This document shows, one piece after another, positions 44,811 through 55,073 of a DNA stretch of 64,000 nt. Source of the DNA: Ariolimax columbianus (lineage: Eukaryota; Mollusca; Gastropoda; Stylommatophora; Arionidae); NCBI GenBank assembly GCA_036924085.1, contig JAVGWX010000003.1, positions 122,012,764-122,076,763 on the forward strand, written 5' to 3'. The number at the start of each line of letters is the position of its first letter. The first letter of the stretch is position 1. The notes beneath the pieces are model-generated. The model made no database searches, had not been told where the DNA came from, and was given only the letters and a program-made list of their open reading frames with translations. The position numbers and the translations under genes are program-made.

Positions 44811-47800
44811 TTCTTCGTGTTCTTCTTCTTCGTACGGAGTCAGACAGTAACCATTATTTTTTCGAAAAAAGCGGCGGTCATCCTGAGGCTGTCGACACTG
44901 CCATAGAGCTTGTCTTGCAGTTCCACTGGTGATGGCCACATCTGCTCTCTGATCCTCGTATGTCGGGCAGTTCTGCAGCAGATGCTCAGCGGTCATTTTG
45001 CCGGTACCACACGGGCATTCGTCGGTACCACCTATCTTCAATTTGTTGAATAGGTGGTACCTCAGTCTATTGTGGCCAGTGCGAAGTCTGAAGACAACAA
45101 CCTGCTCTCTTCTGTTCAACTGGTAATAGGCAACGTTTGTGGTGTAACCAGTATGTTCGGTTTCCCATTTGGTCATGTATCTGGCTTTGATAAGCCGTTT
45201 TGACTCTTCGTACTTCATACTAGTATCTGTTTGTGGTAGTCTTGCACCTTCTTTTGCCAGTCTGTCTGCCTCCTCGTTGCCTTGGATGTTGCAGTGTGAT
45301 GGAACCCACTGTACCACTACCCTTTTTGGTGCGGACTACTGGCACAGTTTGCAGAGTGCTGCTCTTAAGTCATTAAGCTCAGTGTTTTTCTGGCTTTTTA
45401 GCGCTGTGACTACGGCGAGAGCATCTGTAAGCAGGACTATATGGCTTTCATTTTCTTTGTGTGTCACCATTTCTTCCACTGCCGCCATCAGTGCCTCTGC
45501 CTCCGTTCTGAAATTGCTTGTGTACTTACCAGTAGCGAATGACAGTGTTATTTTTCTGCCATTTGGTAGTTTCAGGAATGCTCCTGCCCCTCCGTTCTGT
45601 GTAGTGTTTGTTACAGAACCGTCGGTGTATGCATGGGTCCAGTCCATGCTTGGGTAGTTTTTCGATATAAAGCTTAGGGTAGTATCTCTCCTTTCTTTTT
45701 CAGTCTGGCAGTTTTTGTTTCCAATACCTGGTATATTTTCTACCACCTCTGGAAATATATCCTGCCTCCAGGTAGGTTTTCGTACAGTAGTGATGGGTTT
45801 TGGTGTTGTTAGTGCGTTTATGGAATCTTCGTGCATCTTTGCTTTGGCTATTTCTGCAAAGTTTCTCCGCTTTAGTTTTCCATTTCTGAAATTGTTTAGT
45901 CTCTGGTGCATTGGATGGTCAGTCAGTCTTCGGAGTTTCTCTGACTGCAGCTGGGCTCTGCAGTCTCTTCAATCGGTCATGGATTGCAGTTTTGTAATCT
46001 TTTCAAGTTCTACAATTGGCGTTCACTTCATGCCTCCTGTTATAACTCTCATAACTTGGTTTTGAAGTTTGCTAACGTTATCGAAGTTCGCCTTTGCTGC
46101 TGTTGTCCATGCCGCAATGCCATACTCGAGAACTAGTCTCACTCTTCCAGTGTACAGTTTCTTTAGTATGCTTTCGTCTGCTCCCCAGCTTGTGCCAGCA
46201 AGTTTCCTCATGATTGCCATTCTTTCTCTGGCTCTCATTCGGTTTCTCTCGATCTGACTTTTCCATGTCGTGCGCCGATCAAATGTGACTCCCAGATAGT
46301 TTGGGTTGTCGTTTGGCTGCAGGAATTTGCCATTTAAACTTAATTTGGTATTTTGGGGTTTGATTGAAATCGAGAATATTGTGCATGTGGTTTTCTCCTC
46401 GTTTATTTTGACCAGCCATGAGTTTGCCCACTCTTCCAGCGATGTTAGGGCCTGCTGCATACGATTTCTTGCTATGGTGAGATTCTTTTCAGAGGTCCAC
46501 ATAGCCAGATCGTCTGCAAACATTGAGCTATGGATTCTTCTTGGTATATTCTCTGTAATGTTGTTTATATACACCAGGAAGAGTGTGGGTGACAGTACTC
46601 CCCCTTGGGGTACTCCCTGCTCGAGTGTCACCTTTTTGCTCATCTGCCCTTGTACTTGGACTCTGGCCGTTCTATTTTTGAGGTAGTGGTTGATCCACTT
46701 GTACATTTTCCCACAAACATCACTTCTTCTTAGCTTGACTCTAAGTCCATCTTTCCAGACTTTGTCAAATGCCTTTTCCAGGTCCACCCACACCGCTACT
46801 GTGTGTTTCTGTGCCTGGTAGGCATCTTCTATTTCCTGGGCTATGAGGATGACCTGGTCCTCAGTGGATCTGTGCTGTCTAAAGCCGGCTTGCTGTGGAA
46901 TTAGTATTCGTTTTTCTTCCAGATGCCACATCAGTCTGGTGTTTATCATACGTTCCATCAGCTTGCCGACACAGCTCAGTAGGCTGATAGGCCTGTATCC
47001 ATTTGGATCTGTTTTGTCCTTTCCTGTTTTTGGTACTGGTACAAGTACTGCGTCTTTCCATGCCTAGGGTACAATTCCCCTTTTTCAGCTTTGGTTCAGG
47101 ACCGATAGCAGTTTCCTCTTCGCTGTTTGGCCCAGCCCCATCAGTATTTCGTTTGTTATCCCGTCCTTTCCGGGAGATTTCCTTTTCTTTAATGTTCTCA
47201 TGGCCTCTTCCATTTCGCTCATTGTTAATTTGGCCATCATATGCTCTTCAGGTGCCGTATTGATGTTGTCGTGCCCCTTTTGCTCTTCACTAATGTCTGT
47301 ATGCCTATCTGCAGGGACCTCGATGTGGTTTGCTCTGGCATAGTGATCGACAAAAGCGTTTGCGGCTTTCTTACCAGTGAGCAAGTTTTCGCCCTGCTTG
47401 ATGGTAATTTGTTTGTTTGACGGGGTTTCGTCGTTCATGGCTCTGACTAGCTTCCATAGCTTGTTCCCTTCTTTGTCCAGGTTGAGGCTTTCCGTTTTGT
47501 TTTTCCAGCTCTCCCTTGCTGTTTGGTTAAGAGTGTATTTGTATTTCGCCGTGGCGGCTTTGAGGGCGATGTTTGCCTCCATAGATTTTTCTCGCTCTGC
47601 CATGTTCCTAGCATTTGTGACTGCATCTTCCGCTTTCTGCTACTCATCATTCCAATAGGGCTTATAGTTTTTCCTAGCTCCTCTTGGGATGGTTTCAGTG
47701 GCGGCTTGCATTATTGCCTTGTTTAGGCTTTCCACCATGGGCTTCATTTTGTTGTTTCGTGTGTTGATGGTTTCACACAGCCCATCTGTCAGGATTGCAA

Positions 47801-47969
47801 ATCTGTCCCAGTCGGCTCGTTTGTAATTCCAACGTGGGAGCGGTTTTGTTTCCTGTGGGCCTACTTCCATATCAATGTCTAGCCTGATCGGCCTGTGGTC
47901 GCTACCTGCGAGTTGGTTTAGCACCTGGCGGTCTATTTTATGGTGTATGTCCTGTGTGGAGAAGGCCAA
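44706..47969 (-). pseudogene. LINE ORF: endonuclease end, RT, RNase H, Cys/His tail; broken
   Basis: Minus-strand pieces in order: 47640-47969, the end of the APE endonuclease with GSDHRPIRLD; 47085-47603, the linker and RT start with KRKSPGKDGITNEIL; 46023-46958, RT with QQAGFRQHRSTEDQ, VDLEKAFDKVW, GVPQGGVLSP and the catalytic SSMFADDLAMW; 45336-45911, RNase H with YTDGS, FRTEAEAL and LLTDALAV; and 44706-45317, the rest of RNase H (PSHCNIQGNEEADRLAK) and CPCGTG...H...CP. In-frame stops at 47,640, after NQS, after GGMK, and at CAG-to-TAG in RNase H, plus a 2-bp loss near the C-terminus, inactivate it. All but the last piece share one frame. Confidence 0.93.
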
Positions 47970-47974
47970 ATCTG
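44811..47974 (-). mobile_element. I/Nimb-type LINE, 3.2-kb copy between 269-bp direct repeats
   Basis: The 3' end lies at 44,811 (complement of a (GAA)n tail) and the 5' truncation at 47,974 inside the endonuclease. On both sides stands the same 269-bp sequence (44,542-44,810 and 47,975-48,243) with nine mismatches by my count, and right of it the host repeat continues as in the empty copy at 63.4 kb. I read this as a very long target-site duplication. The content is nearly identical to the plus-strand copy at 49,778-52,019 over the shared part. Confidence 0.93.
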
Positions 47975-48243
47975 GGAACTTATTTACGTGAATCTTCTGG
48001 TAAAATTTCTCCGATCTCTATCTAGTGAGATCGGACTCCCTTTTCAGTGTCGAGAACGTTAAACAAATCTCTTGGTAGTTAGAAATCAAATAGAGTAGGC
48101 TTAACGACCGCTACCCTGATAAAATTTAAAAATTCAAGTTAAAAATCTACCCAAATTATTTGTACCTTCCCCCAAGCCACAGGAAGTTCAAAAATATCTA
48201 CTGCGCATAGCCGAAGCCTTCGGTTACATGGCAACAGGCATTC
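47975..48243 (+). repeat. Right copy of the 269-bp direct repeat
   Basis: Same length as 44,542-44,810 with nine substitutions and no gaps by my count. It starts GGAACTTATTTACGTG and ends ACAGGCATTC, after which the host repeat runs on into AATATGCCTGTTTGAAT. It lacks the tRNA-like head, as expected of the right copy of a duplication created by the LINE. Confidence 0.9.
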
Positions 48244-48725
48244 AATATGCCTGTTTGAATACCAGGATTCCAAGTATCAGATGTATGTATTCATCATTAC
48301 TTATACGGAAACCTGGACCGTGAGCAAACAGTTGGTTGACAACATAGAAGCCCTTGAAAAGTGGAAATACAGAAGACTCGTTCGCATTTCGTGTAAAGGA
48401 AATACACATAAAGAAGTTCTGACGAGATTAAGGCTGGAAAATACTGAAAGACATATACGGATTAGGTAAATCAAATACTTTGGATCTATAAAGAGACACG
48501 ATGCACCGCTGAAGACAATACTAAAAGGAAAGGTAGAGAAGTCAGACGAGCGAGAGAATGACAACGACACAATTGGGCGGGCAACATCAAGAGATGGACT
48601 AATATATCGTTTGTCCATCGTTTCTGAGGAGGACACCATTATCATATGTCAATCCTTGAGTGGGTTCGGAGATAGTTGATCAAACCAATCAACAAAACGT
48701 CTGTCTCACTAATGGCAAAGACACA
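48244..48725 (+). pseudogene. RTE-type C-terminal relic that continues the tRNA-headed repeat
   Basis: The frame 48281-48469 reads YTETWTVSKQLVDNIEALEKWKYRRLVRISCKG, then HKEVLTRL. After a stop comes IKYFGSIKRHDAPLKTILKGKVE. This is a clear RTE-type C-terminus (YGxETWTLSK...; FGHIKRHDxLxKxILEGKVEG). Its 5' junction with the SINE body is the same at 63,750-63,895, so the head, body and RTE part travel together. Confidence 0.85.
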
Positions 48726-48729
48726 CTGT

Positions 48730-49290
48730 CTGGCCGTCAGACTGAGAAAACTCTTCTCTTGCCTTTCGTGTGGCCCATCTCGGTGCAGCTCGTTCTCGTT
48801 CAGCTTCCTCGATTCTTGTCTGCTCTACATGCGCGTGCCAGTTGAGATTTGACTGCGGCAGTCAGAGCGATCAGCAGCAGTGTAATCCCAGTTTTCAAGG
48901 TAAATGTCGCAGTTCTACATTGAGCCTTTCAGAGTATCTTTGTAACGTTTCATTTGGCCACCGCGAGCTCACTTGCCTGACTTAAATTCGCCATAGAATA
49001 TTTTCTTTGGAAGCCGCTAATATAACATGCTGACAACATGACCAGTCCATTTAAGCTAAGATGTGCACAGAGTTGTGTGAATGCTTGTGAAAAAACGTCT
49101 ACATCTATAATTCGATCTTGCCATTTTATGTTCAGCAGTTTCCAAAGGCACCCCAGACGGAAGTGACCAAGCCTCATCGCATTCCGACTGTACACAGTCC
49201 AGGTTTCAAATGTGTATAGAAGGGTTGGTAGGACGACTGCTGCATAAATATTCAATTTGGTTATAAGTTTGATTCCTCTCCGGTCTCAAA
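48730..49290 (-). pseudogene. RTE-like LINE C-terminal relic, minus strand
   Basis: The minus-strand frame 48950-49255 reads NIYAAVVLPTLLYTFETWTVYSRNAMRLGHF, then KLLNIKWQDRIIDVDVF. Beyond its stop the complement continues with DRSDCRSQISTGTHVEQTRIEEAERERAA-like sequence. These fit the tail of the RTE family whose C-terminus includes CLRKxLxIxWQDRIPDxxVL. Truncated and frame-broken. Confidence 0.85.
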
Positions 49291-49763
49291 CTGAGGATCG
49301 TATTTTTCCAAAAGGCTACACGTGCTTTGGTTATTCTCTAATAACAATTAGTCGGAGTGTACCATTTAGACAAGAAACACCATATGTTGGAGGTCGAGTC
49401 AACCTTGGCGATGTGGAAAAGGCATTTGACATCATCCTCACCCTAGAGGAAAGTCGGTACGTGGCCATGGTAACGTTGAAGGTTCGCTATTTCTCAATGT
49501 GAAGGTCAGGGTCAAGTGCAACATGATGAGCAAGATCCATTCTCACTTCCACCTCGTAACCTCGTAACCTCGCTGTGTTACAGCATCCTGGCAAATGATG
49601 TGGGTATCGGCATTGTAATTCCTGTAGGACCAGCATGCAGTGAAGTCTAGGATTGTACTGGAGTTTAGGAAGAGACAGATAAGCGTTATTCAGTTAGCCA
49701 TGTGATATAAGAAGGTCAGGGGGCGGTTAGTGACACAGCTCTTAACCCAAACTTGCAGGGTTC
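49291..49763. other. No recognisable feature
   Basis: Unique-looking sequence containing a short duplication of CCTCGTAAC near 49,553-49,571. The 81-codon frame 49257-49502 has no recognised family. Confidence 0.5.
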
Positions 49764-49780
49764 AGATTCTCGAAAGAAAG

Positions 49781-50815
49781 ACGCAATACTGGTACCAGTA
49801 CCAAAAACAGGAAAGGACAAAACAGATCCAAATGGATACAGGCCCATCAGCCTACTGAGCTGTGTCGGCAAGCTGATGGAACGTATGATAAACAACCAGA
49901 CTGATGTGGCATCTGGAAGAAAAACGAATACTAATTCCACAGCAAGCCGGGGTTTAGACAGCACAGATCCACTGAGGACCAGGTCATCCTCATAGCCCAG
50001 GAAAAAGAAGATGCCTACCAGGCACAGAAACACACAGTAGCTGTTTGGGTGGATCTGGAAAAGGCATTTGACAAAGTCTGGAAAGACGGACTTAGAGTCA
50101 AGCTAAGAAGAAGTGATGTTTGTGGGAAAATGTACAAGTGGATCAACCACTACCTCAAACAAAGAACGGCCAGAGTCCAAGTACAAGGGCAGATGAGCAA
50201 AAAGGTGACACTCGAGCAGGGAGTACCCCAAGGGGGAGTACTGTCACCCACACTCTTCCTGGTATATATATAAACGACATTACAGAGAATATACCAAGGA
50301 GAGTCCATAGCTCAATGTTTGCAGACGATCTGGCTATGTGGACCTCTGAAAAGAATCTCACCATAGCAAGAAATCGTATGCAGCAGGCCATAACATCGCT
50401 GGAAGAGTGGGCGAACTCATGGCTGGTCAAAATAAACGAGGAGAAAATCACATGCACAATACTCTCGCTTTCAATCAAACCCCAAAATACCAAATTAAGT
50501 CTAAATGGCAAATTCCTGCAGCCAAACGACAACCCAACCTATCTGGGAGTCACATTTGATCGGCGCATGACATGGAAAAGTCAGATCGAGAGAAACCGAA
50601 TGAGAGCCAGAGAAAGAATGGCAATCATGAGGAAACTTGCTGGCACAAGCTGGGGAGCAGACGAAGGCATACTAAAGAAACTGTACACTGGAAGAGTGAG
50701 ACCAGTTCTCGAGTATGGCATTGCGGCATGGACAACAGCAGTAAAGGCGAACTTCGATAAAGTTAGCAAACTTCAAAACCAAGCCATGAGAGTTATAACA
50801 GGAGGCATGAAGTGA
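49781..50815 (+). pseudogene. LINE reverse transcriptase domain, two frameshifts
   Basis: RT from the LVPVPKT block onward. An extra A near 49,899 (AACAACCAG where the other copy has AACACCAG) shifts the frame. A 2-bp TA expansion at about 50,262-50,272, within LFLVYINDI, shifts it again. Catalytic MFADDLAMW is intact, as are VDLEKAFDKVW and GVPQGGVLSP. The frame ends at the TGA after QAMRVITGGMK (50,813-50,815), which is also present in the minus-strand copy; the related subfamily at 16.5 kb has a serine codon there. Confidence 0.93.
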
Positions 50816-50857
50816 ACGCCAATTGTAGAAGTTGAAAAGATTACAAAACTGCAATCC

Positions 50858-52000
50858 ATGACCGATAGAAGAGACTGCAGAGCCCAGCTGCAGTCAGAGA
50901 AACTCCGAAGACTGACTGACCATCCAATGCACCAGAGACTAAACAATTTGGGAAATGGGAAACTAAAGCGGAGAAACTTTGCAGAAATAGCCAAAGCAAA
51001 AATGCACGAAGATCCCATAAACGCACAAACAACACCAAAACCCATCACTACTGTACGAAAACCTACCTGGAGGCAGGATATATTTCCAGAGGTGGTAGAA
51101 AATATACCAGGTATTGGAAACAAAAACTGCCAGAGTGAAAAAGAAAGGAGAGATACTACCCTAAGCTTCATATCGAAAAGCTGCCCAAGCATGGACTGGA
51201 CCCATGCATACACCGACGGTTCTGTAACAGACACTACACAGAACGGAGGGGCAGGAGCATTCCTGAACCTACCAAATGGCAGACAAATAACACTGTCATT
51301 CGCTACTGGTAAGTACACAAGCAATTTCAGAGCGGAGGCAGAGGCACTAAGGGCGGCAGTGGAAGAAATGGTGACACACAATGAAAATGAAAGCCATATA
51401 GTCCTGCTTACAGATGCTCTCGCCGTAGTCACAGCGCTAAAAAGCCAGAAAAACACTGAGCTTAATGACTTAAGAGCAGCACTCTGCAAACTGTGCCAGC
51501 AGTCCGCACCAAAAAGGGTAGTGGTACAGTGGGTCCCATCACACTGCAACATCCAAGGCAACGAGGAGGCAGACAGACTGGCAAAAGAAGGTGCAAGACT
51601 ACCACAAACAGATACTAGTATGACGTACGAAGAGTCAAAACGGCTTATCAAAGCCAGATACATGACCAAATGGGAAACCGAACATACTGGTTACACCAAA
51701 AACGTTGCCTATTACCAGTTGAACCGAAGAGAGCAGGTCGTTGTCTTCAGACTTCGCACTGGCCACAATAGACTGAGGTACCACCTATTCAACAAATTGA
51801 AGATAGGTGGTACCGACGAATGCCCGTGCGGTACTGGTAAAATGACCGCTGAACATCTGCTGCAGAACTGCCCGGCATACGAGGATCAGAGAGAGCAGAT
51901 GTGGCCATCACCAGTGGAACTGCAAGAAAAGCTCTATGGCAGTGGCGACAGCCTCAAGATGACCGCTGCTTTTTTCGAAAAAATAATGGTTACTGTCTGA
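50858..52000 (+). CDS. Intact 380-codon LINE RNase H frame with Cys/His tail
   Basis: RNase H lies at about residues 112-247. All five expected catalytic positions are visible: Asp120 (AYTDGS), Glu160 (FRAEAEAL), Asp186 (LLTDALAV), His229 (PSHCNIQG) and Asp239 (EEADRLAK). The C-terminal third has VVFRLRTGHNRLRYH and a CPCGTG...EHLLQNCP cluster near residues 330-355, which is likely to bind nucleic acid. The first ATG lies 42 bp after the in-frame TGA that ends RT, so translation from here would need its own initiation or readthrough. In life it would be the C-terminal part of a polyprotein acting in target-primed reverse transcription. It is element-derived, not a host gene, and expression is unknown. 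Confidence 0.8.
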   Translation: MTDRRDCRAQLQSEKLRRLTDHPMHQRLNNLGNGKLKRRNFAEIAKAKMHEDPINAQTTPKPITTVRKPTWRQDIFPEVVENIPGIGNKNCQSEKERRDTTLSFISKSCPSMDWTHAYTDGSVTDTTQNGGAGAFLNLPNGRQITLSFATGKYTSNFRAEAEALRAAVEEMVTHNENESHIVLLTDALAVVTALKSQKNTELNDLRAALCKLCQQSAPKRVVVQWVPSHCNIQGNEEADRLAKEGARLPQTDTSMTYEESKRLIKARYMTKWETEHTGYTKNVAYYQLNRREQVVVFRLRTGHNRLRYHLFNKLKIGGTDECPCGTGKMTAEHLLQNCPAYEDQREQMWPSPVELQEKLYGSGDSLKMTAAFFEKIMVTV

Positions 52001-52033
52001 CTCCGTACGAAGAAGAAGAAGATTCTCGAAAGA

Positions 52034-52434
52034 GCAATGTCAAACAACCTATGTGAAATAAAGCCGTTAAACAAATTCGTACTCAAGTTGGATGCACCGG
52101 AGTATTAGGCACAACAGAGTACAACGTTCACAGCTTTAGAACAAAATGTCGAATGATATAAAATAAAAAGGAAAAAAAAATAGGAAAATCCACGGATATT
52201 TCTAATGAATGGACATCTCAGGAAGTGTGGTTTAGAACAAAAATTAAACTTCTAATGAGTTCTAATAAGTTTTTCGTACGTCAGGTGTCAGGGTTTTGCA
52301 TTGTCCGTCGTTTTAAAACTGTATAGACAGTGAGTGAATGGTGCAACCCTATAGTTGCCTTATTGTATGCTCATGACACCACATTTCGATAACACACATA
52401 TTTTGGCCATTTTGTTGATCGCTTCTTTCTGTGC
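52034..52434. other. No recognisable feature
   Basis: AT-rich unique-looking sequence with an A-rich stretch near 52,163-52,178. Confidence 0.55.
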
Positions 52435-52535
52435 CCATATGTGAGGAAAGCTGCTACAACCCGTCACTAAACGCCATTTTGAGGGCGTGCAAAAAAAAAC
52501 TAACTCATTGTGTGCATTAAACAGCAACAACAAAA
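52435..52535 (+). repeat. Dispersed repeat D with (AAC)n end, copy 1
   Basis: GCCCATATGTGAGGAAAGCT, then TTTTGAGGGCGTGCAAAA, CTCATTGTGTGCATTAAAC and AGCAACAACAAAA match 63,070-63,175 in order. The AAC-repeat end suggests a retroposed 3' tail. Confidence 0.82.
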
Positions 52536-53207
52536 ATCAAGAACCTTTGACTGTTATCTATAGTGCCTTATTACTAACACTATTAACATGACAGACACAG
52601 GTGAGAATCATCATTGCATCTTATACCTGGAGAAGTTCACAATTAACACCTTGTTAAAGTAACCAGTTGTTTGCTCTCTGCTAGTTTGATTTTCTGGTTT
52701 ACATGTTTTCCCGTTGTCATACGTTTCCTGTGGTCTCAGTTCCAATGTAAGCTTAATCAATTTCGCATATCATTTGTTTATTGTAGTTAACCGTCACCTT
52801 TTAATGCTGTTTTAATGTATCCTCGTGCAATGTTTCTGTTATCCATGGTGTATGTATCATTTTCCACTTGAACTACATTTGTTTTGGTCCAAGAAACTTT
52901 TGTTATATTATTTCTTTCTTTATGTATCCCATTAAGTTTGACTCGTACATATTTAAATATATTCCCATGTTTTGTTGATTGCTTTACACTGATTTGTGTC
53001 AACGATTGTTAAATTTTTGGTTATCTAGTGGCGGTACTCATGGTATGTTACCAGCACACGAGAGGGAAGCAAGGAAAAGTGAAACTGAAACCTGTCAGGC
53101 TTGTCGTAAAGAGCTACTAAGGAGAATTGGCTACCCCATACTGAAGCAACTACTAAGCTACGAAGTATTGAAATGGCCTCTACACCCCAAGACGACTAGG
53201 TCTAGCA
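52536..53207. other. No recognisable gene
   Basis: AT-rich sequence. The frames at 52787-53002 (-) and 52979-53251 (+) have no recognised domain; the second runs into the 35-bp array. Confidence 0.5.
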
Positions 53208-54115
53208 TAACCTTATTGTGCTTACATCAGTATTCAGCCCCGTTAGTCTGACTCTGTTATGCTCACATCAGTCGTCTGGTCTAACTGTATTGTGCTCATA
53301 TCAGTCAAATTTCGTCTGTGAGTATTGTGTCCACATGAATTAAGTTTTGTCTGTGAGTATTGTGTCCACATGAATTAAGTTTTGTCTGTGAGTATTGTGT
53401 CCACACGAATTAAGTTTTGTCTGTGAGTATTGTGTCCACACGAATTAAGTTTAGTCTGTGAGTATTGTGTCCACACGAATTAAGTTTTGCCTGTGAGTAT
53501 TGTGTCCACATGAATTAAGTTTTGTCTGTGAGTATTGTGTCCACATGAATTAAGTTTTGTCTGTGAGTATTGTGTCCACATGAATTAAGTTTAGTCTGTG
53601 AGTATTGTGTCCACACGAGTCAAGTTTAGTCTTACTGTATTGTGTCAGCACGAGTCAAGTTTAGTCTTACTGTATTGTGTCCACACGAGTCAAGTTTAGT
53701 CTTAATGTATTGTGTACAAACGAGTCAAGTTTAGTCTTACTGTATTGTGTCAGAACGAGTCAAGTTTAGTCTAACTGCATTGTGTCCACACGAGTCAAGT
53801 TTAGTCTTAATGTATTGTGTCCACACGAGTCAAGTTTAGTCTTAATGTATTGTGTCCACACGAGTCAAGTTTAGTCTAACTGTATTGTGTCCACATGAAT
53901 TAAGTTTAGTCTGTGAGTATTGTGTCCACACGAGTCAAGTTTAGTCTTACTGTATTGTGTCAGCACGAGTCAAGTTTAGTCTTACTGTATTGTGTCCACA
54001 CGAGTCAAGTTTAGTCTAACTGTATTGTGTCCCCACGAGTCAAGTTTAGTCTAACTGTATTGTGTCCACACGAGTCAAGTTTAGTCTAACTGTATTGTGT
54101 CCACACGAGTCAAGT
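53208..54115. repeat. 35-bp minisatellite, about 25 units in two sequence classes
   Basis: Class A (GAGTATTGTGTCCACATGAA plus TTAAGTTTTGTCTGT) dominates the left third. Class B (TGTATTGTGTCCACACGAGT plus CAAGTTTAGTCTTAC) dominates the right. One class A-like unit lies inside the class B block near 53,882-53,916. The first few units (53,208-53,310) are degenerate. Confidence 0.95.
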
Positions 54116-55073
54116 CATCCATTAGTGGTACTAATCATTATTATTCTCATTTCTCTTCTGAGTTTTTGTTATATCTCAATCTACCAGCTAATAAATTATG
54201 CCGTTCCATGAAGCTATATTTACATTATCAGATGGTTTAACAACATCAGCGTAATGACTATTTCCTATTAGCTATCGTTCGTGATTGTCTCAACTGGGCA
54301 AGGATTTTCCCTTGTGGCTTTCATTAACATCGTTCAGTAACAGTTCATTTATGTGCCACAACATCATTTCTAGTTAACTCCATGTGACGTATGTTGCCTT
54401 CTGGGAATACTGACGTCAGGCCTGCAAAGTACTTGACACTGATGATGATTATGATGTAGGATAAGAGCAGCAGTAGCCATAACCTCCCAGATATGTAGTT
54501 ACATTACGCCCGTCCATCATTACCACTCTCTCTCTATTTCACAATCTCTCTCTCTTTATTTCTGTCTCTCTATTTGTAATAGTTTATGAAACGAAATGTT
54601 AACATATCTCAGACGTAAATGAGCTGTATTGAGTATATAACGAATAACGATTTTAAGAAACAAGGAATGTCTAGATAACCAGAACCTTTAACGACGAAGT
54701 CGTACAAAAGGTCAAGTCTGGATGAAGAATGCGAGTGTTCACAATCGATCTGCTATCACGGTCGATAGATGTGAGATGGTGACACACAAACAGCTGACTT
54801 TAGGGTTATTACGACATAGATAAAAAAAAAAAAAAAAAACCCAACACATTACTGACTGAGATAAACGTGTTCAAGAAAAGATTCAGCATTTAAACGATAA
54901 TAACAAATAACAAATAGACGATATGTAAGGTATTAAAAGTATAGCACGCTTTTTTAAATAAGCTTACGGTAAAATGTTCTCCCTCCCATGGGTAAAATAC
55001 TCCTTCCTTCAGGTAAAATAGTCCCCCCCCCCTTCCCTCTTCGGACGTAGGCACAGACACAAACATGTATTAG
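54116..55073. other. No gene; simple tracts
   Basis: Contains a (CT)n stretch near 54,523-54,570, an A-run of about 17 near 54,822-54,839 and a C-run near 55,022-55,032. Nothing else is recognised. Confidence 0.55.

Larger units (their letters stand above)
49778..52019 (+). mobile_element. I/Nimb-type LINE, 2.2-kb 5'-truncated copy with 14-bp TSD
   Basis: Bounded by AGATTCTCGAAAGA at 49,764-49,777 and 52,020-52,033. The left edge is inside RT (KDAILVPVPKTGKDK) and the right edge is a (GAA)n tail after CTCCGTAC. It carries RT, RNase H and the Cys/His C-terminus. It shares an in-frame TGA between RT and RNase H with the minus-strand copy. Confidence 0.95.

Noticed and set aside
45169..45657. 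Plus-strand open frame of 162 codons
   Set aside because: It is antisense to the LINE RNase H domain; the same antisense frame appears opposite every copy of this element.
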